From contig JAWLCO010000022.1 in NCBI GenBank assembly GCA_041687075.1, positions 1 to 39,953 on the forward strand: 39,953 bases of DNA, written 5' to 3'. The notes beneath the pieces were generated by a model. The model saw only the letters and a program-made list of their open reading frames with translations. It searched no databases and had not been told where the DNA came from. Position 1 is the first letter of the stretch; each line of letters opens with the position of its first letter. This document shows positions 8,662-17,005 of the stretch, piece after piece. Position numbers and translations under genes: made by a program. Source of the DNA: ZC4RG25 sp041687075. GTDB lineage: Bacteria > Pseudomonadota > Alphaproteobacteria > Rhizobiales > Hyphomicrobiaceae.

Positions 8662-10845
8662 TCAGACCGTCATGGTCAGTTGCGCGACACCCGATGTGTT
8701 CAGCAGGTTCATGGAAACATGGTCGCCGGCACGCCGGAACTCGATATCGAGCTTGACTGAACCGCAACCCAGCCCCCGCAGGGTGACGTGGTCGAGGAAG
8801 TGGGGCAGCATCGGATGCGAAAGGTTGATGGTTCCAAGCGTTGGAAGCACACGCAGGCCGAGGCAAGCCTGCACCATCGCCAGCGGGGCCGCGGCGGCCC
8901 AGGCCTGCGGAGCGCAGGCAACGGGGTATAGCGTCGGACCCTGATTGCGCCGCCGGCTGAAGCCACAAAAGAGCTCGGGAAGCCGCCGCAGCTCGAGGTA
9001 TGTCGATACGTCGAACAACGCCTCGAATATTCTTCCGGCCTCCTCCTTGAATCCATACCGGGCGAAGCCGAGTGCGATGAGCGCATTGTCGTGCGGCCAG
9101 ACAGATCCGTTGTGGTAGGACATCGGGTTATAACGGGCCGCGTTGGTGGCAACCGTCCGGATGCCCCAGCCTGAGAAGGACTCGCGCGACATGAGCGTCT
9201 GCACGAGCCGTTGGGCGCATTCCTGTGGCGCGATGCCGGTCAGCAGCGCGTGTCCGGCATTCGAGGACTGGACGAGGCACGGCCGCTTTTCTCCATCGAG
9301 AGCCATTGCGTAAGTGCCAATCTCCTCCGCCCAGAATGTGCGGTGGAAGTGTTCCTGCAGCCGCTCCGCCTGACGGGCCAATTGCGATGCGCGCGCCTTA
9401 TGGCCGAGGCGCTCCGCTATCATTGCAGCCCTTTGTTTCGCGGCAAAGACGTAGGCCTGAACCTCCACGAGCGCGATCGGTCCCCGCGCAAGCTCACCAT
9501 CGGCGTGGAAAATGGAATCGTAACTGTCCTTCCAGCCCTGGTTGGCGAGCCCCGCTTCAGTCTTCGCCCCGTACTCGACGAAACCATCCCCGTCGCTGTC
9601 ACCGAACTCATCAATCCAATTGAGCGCCGCCTCGATGTGGGGCCACAGCTCGCGAATCGTCTCGACGTCACCCGTCCGATCGAAGTAGACGCCAGCCAGG
9701 AAAACGAATAGCGGCGTGGCATCGACCGTGCCGTAGTAGCGCCGGAACGGCACCTCCCCAAGCTCCGCCATCTCTCCGAGCCTGACCTCGTGCAGGATCT
9801 TGCCGGGCTCCGCGTCTGCGACCGGATCAATGTCCGTCGCCTGATTTGCTGCGAGATGCTTCAAGACACCTCGAGCAACAGCAGGATCGAGCCAAAGCAT
9901 GAGAAGCGCGGTGATAAGTGAATCCCGGCCGAAAACAGTGCTGTACCAGGGAATGCCCGCGTAAGGGACCAGCCCTTCCTGCATTCGCGACATCAGCATG
10001 TAGAGATCGGCGATCGATCGGCGTGTGGATTCGTTATAGATCTCGTTCGAAGTTTCGATGCTGACGGCGCGGGAAGCGGCCTGATGCAGCTCGTTCCGCG
10101 AGGCGCGCAATCCGGAGAGGAAAGCGGCGCTGGGGCGCCGGCGCCCACCCCGGTCGTTACACCTCACGGCAATATGGATGACCGCATGCTCATGCGCTTC
10201 AAGCTCCAGCACATACTGAGCATGGCTCGAATCGATTCGGCTGGGCGGGGGATCGAAGCAGATGCGCGTCGATCGAGACCGGCCGTCGAGACCAGTATAG
10301 CCGAGCTGAACATTCGAGTTGGAAACCACAGGGCGGTGTAGCTGACCTCTTTTCGCGCGATGCAGGCCGCGCACCTCGAAGATATCCGCAAAATCTGCCG
10401 CAAAGGCGAAATCGATCGTCAGGCGTTTCTTGCACTCGGCAAAATTTCTAACGGCAACGCGTTCATAAAGAACTCCCTGCCAAATGAATTCGGCCCGGCT
10501 CAGGTGAATGAGATCCTGTTCGAGCAGCACGTGCCCGTCGTCCCGGAGTTCCGGGTTCGTGTAATCGCATGTCAGCGCCGAATTGTCGTCACGCACCATC
10601 GAGCTCAACAGCAGGGGCCGCATGCTGTTGACGCCCAGGGCAAAATGGGACAGGTGCCGGGTATCCCGATGGTAAAGTCCCTCGACTTCCGAGGCGATAT
10701 CACCGCTGGCATCAAGCACGGCAAACGTGTCGCCGTGCTTGAGCGTGCGCAGGCGCCGGGCCTGAAGCGATACCGTCGAGGTGACGGTAAACGAGGGCGG
10801 AGTCTCCGCCCCCTCAGGATGTAGCAGCGGTGCGACGCTCTGCAT
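8662..10845 (-). CDS. Amylo-alpha-1,6-glucosidase / glycogen-debranching-type enzyme
   Basis: This 727-residue cytoplasmic glycosidase has an N-terminal beta-rich GDE_N-type domain (about residues 15-230, with YHRDTRHLS at 58-66) and a C-terminal (alpha/alpha)6 barrel (about 260-715). The barrel carries PWYSTVFGRDS ending at residue 309, WKDSYDS at 438-444 and a later SVWPHDNALIA, which are standard marks of this glucosidase family. The family removes alpha-1,6-linked glucose from glycogen-like or small glucoside substrates. ATG 10845 lies only four bases after the stop of the glycosyltransferase gene, so the pair is co-transcribed and probably acts on the same glycan. I do not see glgA, glgB or glgP beside it, so ordinary glycogen turnover is not assured. 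Confidence 0.9.
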   Translation of the reverse strand: MQSVAPLLHPEGAETPPSFTVTSTVSLQARRLRTLKHGDTFAVLDASGDIASEVEGLYHRDTRHLSHFALGVNSMRPLLLSSMVRDDNSALTCDYTNPELRDDGHVLLEQDLIHLSRAEFIWQGVLYERVAVRNFAECKKRLTIDFAFAADFADIFEVRGLHRAKRGQLHRPVVSNSNVQLGYTGLDGRSRSTRICFDPPPSRIDSSHAQYVLELEAHEHAVIHIAVRCNDRGGRRRPSAAFLSGLRASRNELHQAASRAVSIETSNEIYNESTRRSIADLYMLMSRMQEGLVPYAGIPWYSTVFGRDSLITALLMLWLDPAVARGVLKHLAANQATDIDPVADAEPGKILHEVRLGEMAELGEVPFRRYYGTVDATPLFVFLAGVYFDRTGDVETIRELWPHIEAALNWIDEFGDSDGDGFVEYGAKTEAGLANQGWKDSYDSIFHADGELARGPIALVEVQAYVFAAKQRAAMIAERLGHKARASQLARQAERLQEHFHRTFWAEEIGTYAMALDGEKRPCLVQSSNAGHALLTGIAPQECAQRLVQTLMSRESFSGWGIRTVATNAARYNPMSYHNGSVWPHDNALIALGFARYGFKEEAGRIFEALFDVSTYLELRRLPELFCGFSRRRNQGPTLYPVACAPQAWAAAAPLAMVQACLGLRVLPTLGTINLSHPMLPHFLDHVTLRGLGCGSVKLDIEFRRAGDHVSMNLLNTSGVAQLTMTV

Positions 10846-10849
10846 TATC

Positions 10850-11965
10850 TCAACTGTTGCCGCGAGCAGCCATTGAGATCTGGTCGTAAGAGGCTCGCCT
10901 TAGCTCCGGCTGAGCAAGGAAGTCCTCCTCGTCGGACAGCTCGATGAGCTTGCGGTACACGGAAGCGTAATCCTGCGCCATCCGCTCCGCCGTAAAGCGC
11001 TCCTCGAACCGGCAGCGGACCATACCTCGATCCAGCTTCACTAGATCGTCTACGGCCTTTACCGCCTCGTCCATCGTGTCCACTATGTAGCCGGTGACGC
11101 CGTGGTCTATGACCTCTGGCACAGATCCACAGCGGAATGCAAGGACCGGAGTACCGCAAGCCATTGCTTCGATCATGGCAATGCCAAAGGGCTCGGGCCA
11201 ATCGACCGGAAACAGCAGCGCCAAGGCATCTCCGAGGAATGAGGATTTTTCTCGTTCGCTGACTTCCCCAATGTATTCTACATGGGGATTTCCAGCCAGC
11301 ATCGGGCGGATGACCTCTTCCCAGTATTCGCGGTCGGCCTTGTCGACCTTGGCCGCTATTTTCAGGGGCAGCCCTACACGGGTCGCGATCTCGATGGCCC
11401 GGTCCGGCCGCTTCTCGGGTGAGATCCGTCCGAGAAAAGCGAGATAGCCGCCGCTCGCGACCGGGCTGAATTTCATCCTGTTCGGCCGTAGCCCATGGTG
11501 AATCGTCGCCACAAAGTTACCCAGCGGCAGATACGAACGCTGGCTTCGTGAAATGGCCACAAGCGGTGCATCCGAGAACCTGCCGAAAAACGGCTTGAGG
11601 TCCGGCAAGTCCAGTCGGCCGTGCAGCGTGGTTACCGTCGGCCTCGAGAGTGGCCGAAGGAAAGGGAAGTGCAGAAGGTCGTTATGGAAGTGAATGATGT
11701 CGAAGTCATCCGCTTGGCGACGGACATCATCGAGCATCATCAGGTGATAGGGCAGCGCATCCCGGACGTGCGGATTGAGGCGCAGCGCCCTCTCGCAACA
11801 GGGGATGAGCCTTGCGGCGGTTACCGAGTCACCGCTGGCAAACAGCGTTACGTCATGCCCTTGCGCGACCAGCTCGTCTGCAAGCGCTGACACCACGCGC
11901 TCAGTCCCGCCATAAAGAATCGGCGGAACAGCTTCATAAAGGGGAGAAACAAGAGCGATCTTCAT
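10850..11965 (-). CDS. Glycosyltransferase family 4 (GT-B fold)
   Basis: This is a retaining nucleotide-sugar glycosyltransferase (371 aa). The start is set at ATG 11965 because it begins MKIALVSPLYE, the canonical first beta strand of GT4 enzymes, and is preceded by AGAGG. An upstream in-frame ATG at 12040 would add 25 residues that do not look like this fold. Evidence for the family is the glycine loop YGGTERVV near residues 18-25, IIHFHND near 90, FLGRISPEKRPDRAI near 178, and the EX7E motif EPFGIAMIE with Glu258 and Glu266. It is translated just ahead of the debranching enzyme. Possible products include a compatible-solute glucoside, a lipid-linked sugar or an alpha-glucan. Confidence 0.9.
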   Translation of the reverse strand: MKIALVSPLYEAVPPILYGGTERVVSALADELVAQGHDVTLFASGDSVTAARLIPCCERALRLNPHVRDALPYHLMMLDDVRRQADDFDIIHFHNDLLHFPFLRPLSRPTVTTLHGRLDLPDLKPFFGRFSDAPLVAISRSQRSYLPLGNFVATIHHGLRPNRMKFSPVASGGYLAFLGRISPEKRPDRAIEIATRVGLPLKIAAKVDKADREYWEEVIRPMLAGNPHVEYIGEVSEREKSSFLGDALALLFPVDWPEPFGIAMIEAMACGTPVLAFRCGSVPEVIDHGVTGYIVDTMDEAVKAVDDLVKLDRGMVRCRFEERFTAERMAQDYASVYRKLIELSDEEDFLAQPELRRASYDQISMAARGNS

Positions 11966-12310
11966 GCCGCCTCTTTGGGCGCGAGCTGGGTTGCTGGCCA
12001 GGATGCGCCCGTCCCGGCAAGCCGTGTTTGTTAACTGCACGAGACAACTCCCACGCAGGTTAAGGGTTCAAATTGACGTTGGTTGTAAAATGCCACAGCG
12101 TCGGCGTCCCGGCGGGAGCGCATGGCACATCGGCCTCACCACTCAGGCACGTGGTCGTGCCGACGGCCGTGGCGTCTCGCCGCGATACCGGATGCGTGGC
12201 CGCCGGACGATATAGGGACGGCAATACGCGATTCAATACCCTGAACTTCCGCAGGTCTTGGGCGGGCTCCGGGGCGGTTCGAAACCAAAGCAGGTTCGCT
12301 TTTCGGATGA
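11966..12310. other. 345-bp leader region between selD-fusion and glycosyltransferase genes
   Basis: I see no gene here. Short open frames exist on both strands but have no Shine-Dalgarno and no recognisable protein. The region separates two minus-strand genes, so it should hold the end of the selD-fusion transcript and the promoter of the glycosyltransferase pair. The only clear structure is a hairpin GGCACG-TGGT-CGTGCC at 12146-12161, without a U-run. An AT-richer patch at about 12024-12095 is the likeliest promoter area. Two segments (about 12063 and 12277) vaguely resemble a tRNA T-loop but have no pairing arms. Confidence 0.5.
12146..12161. repeat. Small perfect hairpin downstream of the selD-fusion gene
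   Basis: GGCACG at 12146-12151 and CGTGCC at 12156-12161 form a 6-bp stem with a TGGT loop. It lies 150 bp beyond the stop of the selD-fusion gene. There is no U-tract on either strand, so a terminator role is uncertain. Confidence 0.3.
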
Positions 12311-14593
12311 CTATCGGGGATCGCCGAGCACGATTCGGATGGGCTCGTGGCCACCCGTCCCTTCCTCGACGGCCCCAATGATGGCTGCATCCGGGTAGCC
12401 GGCCTCCCGCAATGCTGCGACACAGGTTGCTGCACGGGTGGCAGGCACTGCAGCAAGCAGTCCGCCAGCCGTCTGCGGGTCGAACAGCACGGGGTACAGC
12501 GGGTCCGTTGCAGCCTCCTCACGGTTGCAGATGGAATCGGCCAGACGCAGGTTTTGAGGATGCAGCGAAGAGAAGAGGCCTTGACCAATGGTCTCGCGGA
12601 CGCCCTCGAGCAAGGGTACGCGCCGCAGATGGAGGGTTGCATGCACGCCGCCGGCGCTCGTCATCTCGATGAGATGGCCGACCAGGCCAAAGCCTGTGAC
12701 GTCCGAAGCGGCGGTGGCACCATGGGAGCGCAGGATGGCGGAGGCATCCCGGCTCGACAGCACCATCTGATCCACGGACCCCATGACCCAACGCGCCTTG
12801 GCCTTGCCCCGCATGTGAGCTGCCAGAAGCGTTCCCGTGCCCAGCGGTTTTGTCAGGATCAGCACATCGCCCGGCCGTAGGCCGCCTTTCTGCAATGCAC
12901 CCTCGGACCGCGGCGCCAGCCCGGTCACTGCGAAGCCAAGCGACAGCTCCGCGGCCTCGCTCGTATGGCCGCCGACCAATGCACACTCGGCCGCCCTTAG
13001 CACCGCATTCGCGCCGGCCATCATGGCGGCCAGATCGGCCTCGACCTTCGCTTCCGGGCCGAAGGGGAGACTGGCGATAGCGAGCGCGGCCTGCGGCTCG
13101 GCCCCCATTGCGTAGAGATCGCCGAGAGCATGGTTCGCCGCGATCTTGCCGAAGAGGTAGGGGTCGTCGACCGGAGCACGGAAGTAATCCACGGTCAGAA
13201 CCGACAGGCGGGTGCCGCCGTTATCGATGACGGCAGCATCGTCCGCCTGGTCGAGGCCGATGACGATATCGTTGCGGCGCAAGGGATCGATCTGCCCGAG
13301 CGCCCGCGCCAGCATCTTTGCCCCGACCTTCGCGCCGCAGCCGCCGCAGCGCATTGGCGCAGCCTTCAGCTTCCGGAGGCTCTCCTCGCCGGCCACGACG
13401 ATATCCGGCAAGGGCTCAGGCGATGCCGACTCCGGCAGCTCGTTGAAGCGCGCCATAAATCGGCGGTCGATCCAATCCTTGAGCCGCCAGACCCACCGGC
13501 CGCCGAACGTGATGCCGTTGCGGGTGCCGATGGCGCGCCTGCCGCCTGTCGACATCAGGTAAAGGGCGTCCCGTTGCGGCTTGTACCTGATGAGCGGCTT
13601 GCCCGACAGCATACGGCGCAGGTTCCTCGCAAGCGGGGGCCCTTCTCGCACGGCATAGACGCCAGATCTCGGCAGGCGGTAGCCCTCGATCATGGCCACG
13701 TCACCCGCGGCGAACACCTTCGGATGTGAAACGGACTGCAAGGCCGCCGTGACGCGGATGAACCCTTTCTCGTCGAGCGCCAAACCGGTCTCGGCAAGCC
13801 AGCGGGCCGGTTCGGCCTCGGTCGTCCAGAAGACTTCGTCCGCCGGCACCCACTCACGACCTTCGACGTGGACCGCATCAGGCTCGACGGCATCAATGCG
13901 ACAGCCGGTCCGGACGGCAATCCCCCGGTCCTCCAGGAGGCGGACAAAGCGCTGCTGCATCGCCGCCGGGAAAGCCGGCAGGATCTCTTCGGTGGCACTG
14001 AAGAGCGAAAACTTGAGCTCCCCGCCCGGGTGCCCGGCCGTCGCGATCTCCCGGGTCAGCCGGTGCTGCAGGGCCAGCATCAGCTCGACACCGCCGGCGC
14101 CCGCCCCGACAACTGCGACGTGAGCCCTGCCACCTGCCTTCAGAACGCGCTGACGTGCTGCCTCGAACCGGGCGAGGAAGCTGTCGATCGGTTTGACCGG
14201 GATGGCATGCTCGGTTGCTCCCGGTATCTCGCAAGCGCTCGGCATCGAGCCGATGTCGATCGACAGCACATCGAAGGGCACTGGCGGCCGGTCGCGGCAG
14301 ATCACCCGTTTCCCGGTGAGATCAAGCCCGGTTACCTCGCCTTGATAAAGGCGGGCCCTCGCGAAGCGAGTCAGCGGACCCGTGTCGATGTGAGCCTCGT
14401 CAAAGGTGTAGTGCCCGGCGATGAGCCCGGGCAGCATGCCCGAGTAGGGAGTATCGACCTGCCGCGTAATGAGCGTCAGGCGCACGCCGGCCATGGGCTT
14501 CATGCCGAAGTCGCGCAGCACGGCCACGTGGGCATGGCCGGCGCCGACCAGCACCACGTCCTTGAGCACCGGCACTTGTGACTGCATCTGCAT
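12311..14593 (-). CDS. selD: FAD-dependent oxidoreductase fused to selenide, water dikinase (SelD)
   Basis: This is a two-domain protein of 760 aa counted from ATG 14593. The N-terminal ~390 residues are a pyridine-nucleotide disulfide-type flavoprotein like type II NADH dehydrogenase: dinucleotide motif VGAGHAHV at residues 16-23, a second GAGAGGVEL near 163, and the FAD-binding FAAGDVA near 295. The C-terminal ~345 residues are selenophosphate synthetase, which makes monoselenophosphate from selenide and ATP. Its glycine-rich loop reads MRCGGCGAKV, keeping the catalytic Cys (Cys419) and Lys (Lys422) equivalent to E. coli Cys17 and Lys20. The Cys form needs no selenocysteine. An in-frame TTG at 14626 and an ATG at 14587 are alternative starts; none has a strong Shine-Dalgarno. 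The oxidoreductase may supply reduced selenium to the synthetase. Confidence 0.92.
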   Translation of the reverse strand: MQMQSQVPVLKDVVLVGAGHAHVAVLRDFGMKPMAGVRLTLITRQVDTPYSGMLPGLIAGHYTFDEAHIDTGPLTRFARARLYQGEVTGLDLTGKRVICRDRPPVPFDVLSIDIGSMPSACEIPGATEHAIPVKPIDSFLARFEAARQRVLKAGGRAHVAVVGAGAGGVELMLALQHRLTREIATAGHPGGELKFSLFSATEEILPAFPAAMQQRFVRLLEDRGIAVRTGCRIDAVEPDAVHVEGREWVPADEVFWTTEAEPARWLAETGLALDEKGFIRVTAALQSVSHPKVFAAGDVAMIEGYRLPRSGVYAVREGPPLARNLRRMLSGKPLIRYKPQRDALYLMSTGGRRAIGTRNGITFGGRWVWRLKDWIDRRFMARFNELPESASPEPLPDIVVAGEESLRKLKAAPMRCGGCGAKVGAKMLARALGQIDPLRRNDIVIGLDQADDAAVIDNGGTRLSVLTVDYFRAPVDDPYLFGKIAANHALGDLYAMGAEPQAALAIASLPFGPEAKVEADLAAMMAGANAVLRAAECALVGGHTSEAAELSLGFAVTGLAPRSEGALQKGGLRPGDVLILTKPLGTGTLLAAHMRGKAKARWVMGSVDQMVLSSRDASAILRSHGATAASDVTGFGLVGHLIEMTSAGGVHATLHLRRVPLLEGVRETIGQGLFSSLHPQNLRLADSICNREEAATDPLYPVLFDPQTAGGLLAAVPATRAATCVAALREAGYPDAAIIGAVEEGTGGHEPIRIVLGDPR

Positions 14594-14697
14594 TCGCCGA
14601 TCAGCCGCGCGCGAGGAAGCGAACAAGTGTGCGGGCGGTCATATCACAAGAATGTGGATCGCCCGTTTCGGGTTCGCGCCACCGCTGGCCAGGCGGA

Positions 14698-16065
14698 TCA
14701 CCTCACCTCGATGGTGAGCTCCATGTTCGGGTGAATGCCGCAAAAGGCCTTGTACGTGCCGGTCGTGGGCAGGGTAAGCGTGATCGTTTCGCCCGGATCC
14801 TGAGCCCCTGAGTTGAAATCGAAACGTGGATCGTAAACGCGCACGTTGTGCGTACGCGTGTCGTCATTGAGGATGGTCAATGGGTCGCCCTGCTTGACCA
14901 GCACGTACCCGGGGGCGAACGTCTTGTCGCGCTGGCTGACGCTGGCCGCCGCCTGCGCCTGTCCAACAGTTTCCGGCCGCGAGGCGTCGGCAGCCGCGCC
15001 CCTCACCCATGCTTCTCGCGAGGGTCTCGGCGCATTCTCGCTGGACAGCGTATAGAGAAAAGCGATGAGCGCCGACCGCTCCTCGTCCGAAAGCTCGATG
15101 CTGGCCGGCATCTCCTTCGATCGTGTCGGCCGGTCGACGCCGCCCGCCTCATAATGGCGGATCACCTCGTCGAGCGTGGCCATCGAGCCGTCATGCATGT
15201 AGGGCGCGGTCCAGGCCAACTCCCGCAGCCCGGGCGTCTTGAAGGCATGATTGAGTTGCGGGAGGCCGAGCACCGGTCCGCGGCCCAGGTCGTCCTCGGA
15301 TGGCAGGCCGATGTCATGAAAGCTGTGGTCGGTGAATGCAAACCCGGTATGACAGTTGATGCAGCGGGCCTTTCCGATGAAGAGGTCGAAACCGGCCTTT
15401 TCCTGTTCGGTAAGGGCATCCTCATCACCTTCGACCCAGAGGTCGAAGCGGGTCTTCGGCGAAACGAGCGTACGCTCGTAGGCCGCGATGGCCTTCAAGA
15501 TGTTTTCGCTGCTGACCAGCGGATCAGTCGGGAACGCCGCAGCGAATGCAGCCTCATAGTCCGGGTCACCACCGAGCCGTTCAGCGATCCTGTCCAGCTT
15601 CTCTCCCATCTCGTCCGGGTGCTCGATGGGATCCTTGGCTTGAGCCTCCAGGCTTTCCGACCGGCCGTCCCACATCAACGCCCGCCGCGCCCAGGCCAGG
15701 TTCCACAGGGTCGGCGTGTGGCGCTTCAGCTCCCGGCCGGACACGCCCGTTCCGATCGGAACGCCGTCCGTGAATGCGAGCTGCGGATCATGGCAGCTTG
15801 CACAGGAGACCTTGCCATTTGACGACAGCCGGGCGTCATTGAACAGCCGCTCGCCGAGTGCGATCTTCTCGGGCGATGATGGATTGTCTGGCGGATGAGG
15901 AATGGCTCTCGGCCGGGCAAACGCCTTCTTGATCTTCGCGCGAATGAGCGCCGGGTCAGGCATATTGCTGCCGCTGCTGGATGCCCCCAAGGCCGCAACG
16001 GCACCGAACCCGAGAACGGCGGCACCGATAACGGCGCCGATCCGGATCAGCCTCCCCGAAACCAT
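14698..16065 (-). CDS. Di-heme cytochrome c peroxidase (MauG/CcpA type) with C-terminal cupredoxin domain
   Basis: This is an exported or membrane-anchored redox enzyme of 455 aa. After an N-terminal hydrophobic segment (residues ~8-28) comes a di-heme peroxidase domain with heme-binding CASCH at 88-92 and CINCH at 235-239. The MauG/CcP motif TPTLWNLAW is at 117-125, followed by WDGRSESLE, and APYMHDGS is at 287-294. Residues ~380-455 form a plastocyanin-like module that retains all four type-1 copper ligands: His406, Cys442, His445 and Met448, the last three in FCGIHPNM. The peroxidase family reduces peroxide or oxidises protein side chains. A fused blue-copper domain could act as built-in electron donor or acceptor. 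The gene starts 6 bp after its partner's stop. Confidence 0.9.
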   Translation of the reverse strand: MVSGRLIRIGAVIGAAVLGFGAVAALGASSSGSNMPDPALIRAKIKKAFARPRAIPHPPDNPSSPEKIALGERLFNDARLSSNGKVSCASCHDPQLAFTDGVPIGTGVSGRELKRHTPTLWNLAWARRALMWDGRSESLEAQAKDPIEHPDEMGEKLDRIAERLGGDPDYEAAFAAAFPTDPLVSSENILKAIAAYERTLVSPKTRFDLWVEGDEDALTEQEKAGFDLFIGKARCINCHTGFAFTDHSFHDIGLPSEDDLGRGPVLGLPQLNHAFKTPGLRELAWTAPYMHDGSMATLDEVIRHYEAGGVDRPTRSKEMPASIELSDEERSALIAFLYTLSSENAPRPSREAWVRGAAADASRPETVGQAQAAASVSQRDKTFAPGYVLVKQGDPLTILNDDTRTHNVRVYDPRFDFNSGAQDPGETITLTLPTTGTYKAFCGIHPNMELTIEVR

Positions 16066-16071
16066 GCCCTG

Positions 16072-16911
16072 CTACCAGTAAACCGATGACAGCTCCTCAA
16101 CCCTGGTGGCGAGCTCGGAAAACTTCTCCGGCGTCATCACCGGCTCATTCGGAGGCATGGGCGCCGGGAAGACCGTCTTCATCTCTTGGATAAGGCTACG
16201 GATTTCCTTCAGCTTCTCGGCATCGACCTTCTCGAGATCCTTGGCGGCCTTCGCGTACATCTCGTCAGCCGTCCACACGAACCCGCGGCTGTCCTGGTAC
16301 TCCATTGGATTGGTGAACCGTCCGTCCTCGATCGACACCTCGTATTCGGCGGCCGCAACCTTCAGCACCTCGTTGATGCTGCGCACCGTGAAGCTGGTAA
16401 GCGGCGGTGTCATGAACGTCTTGAACTTTTCGAGCGCGGCAGTCAGCCGTTGGCCGACTACCTTCGCGTTTTGCTCATAGGCGCCCATCCGCTTGGCCTT
16501 CACGGCTTCGGCCTGTGCCTTCAGCTCGCGGTCGAACGGCGTAACCCCGTGGAGCTTGATGTAGCGCTCCATAGCGCCATAGAGCTCCTCCGCGGGGTGG
16601 AGGAAGTGCACGATGGCATCGTCCCAGCGCCCTTCCCGGATGAGCTCGTCGCCGACCCGCAGGTGCCCCCGCATCAGCGCAATATCGCGATAAATGCGAA
16701 CGCGCGTGTCCTTCGGCCCACCGTCGGTCAGATAGGCTTCGCCGGCCTGCGGGGCGGCCATCATTTTCGCGTTGCCCGGCTCGGATTTCGCGGCATGGCC
16801 GCCGTGCTCCGGCTGCTTCGTATCCTGGGCAGTTGCTCCGGTGGCAACAGCAGCACCTGCCAGCGTTGCCGTGCCGATGCCGATCCAGAGGCGGCGGTTG
16901 CGCACGATCAT
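16072..16911 (-). CDS. Exported helical protein of unknown function
   Basis: I do not recognise the family. The 279-residue product has a clear signal peptide (RNRR, then a hydrophobic run to ATGATA, cleavage near residue 28) and then a His/Met-containing segment (His36, His39, Met50, Met51). The remainder is predicted almost entirely helical. It has no cysteine. Possible metal ligands cluster at His83, His102, His105 and Glu108-Glu109 (the HFLHPAEE stretch), reminiscent of periplasmic imelysin/EfeO-like iron-binding bundles, though I cannot show homology. AGGAGG lies ideally before ATG 16911. The MauG-cupredoxin gene follows after 6 bp, and a piuC-like iron gene diverges upstream. A metal-handling or electron-transfer partner role is inferred from this setting. 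Confidence 0.75.
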   Translation of the reverse strand: MIVRNRRLWIGIGTATLAGAAVATGATAQDTKQPEHGGHAAKSEPGNAKMMAAPQAGEAYLTDGGPKDTRVRIYRDIALMRGHLRVGDELIREGRWDDAIVHFLHPAEELYGAMERYIKLHGVTPFDRELKAQAEAVKAKRMGAYEQNAKVVGQRLTAALEKFKTFMTPPLTSFTVRSINEVLKVAAAEYEVSIEDGRFTNPMEYQDSRGFVWTADEMYAKAAKDLEKVDAEKLKEIRSLIQEMKTVFPAPMPPNEPVMTPEKFSELATRVEELSSVYW

Positions 16912-17005
16912 GCTATCCTCCTGAGCAAATCAGGCTTATTATTGACAACAACCGCAAAGAAACAAGACAAAAAGATTACTACCAGAAGCTTGGCGGGAAA
17001 TTCTA
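16912..17005. promoter_or_regulatory. 94-bp divergent control region between redox operon and piuC-like gene
   Basis: This short AT-rich stretch must hold promoters in both directions. A TTGACA at 16942-16947 on the plus strand is a -35 candidate for the dioxygenase gene, but no good -10 follows. On the minus strand AATAAT, 17 bases after CTTGTT, is a possible promoter for the exported-protein operon. A perfect dyad, CCTGA-gcaaa-TCAGG at 16920-16934, overlaps the AGGAGG ribosome-binding site of the minus-strand gene. It could act as operator or RNA hairpin. Which regulator binds is not visible. Confidence 0.5.

Noticed and set aside
7187..8968. 593-codon open frame antisense to the second M20 gene
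   Set aside because: High-GC coding DNA leaves long open antisense frames. This one has Arg/Ala/Gly/Asp-rich composition with no recognisable fold, and the sense strand encodes a clear M20 enzyme.
12063..12300. Possible tRNA (selenocysteine tRNA) beside selD
   Set aside because: Segments near 12066 and 12277 resemble a T-loop (TTCAAAT, TTCGAAA), but the flanking bases do not pair into a T-arm, and no acceptor or anticodon arms are present.
16912..17005. RirA-type (TGA-N9-TCA) or Irr-type iron box in the piuC divergent region
   Set aside because: Half-sites such as TTCTAA and TGA/TCA occur, but none is arranged with the published spacing, so no specific iron regulator is named.
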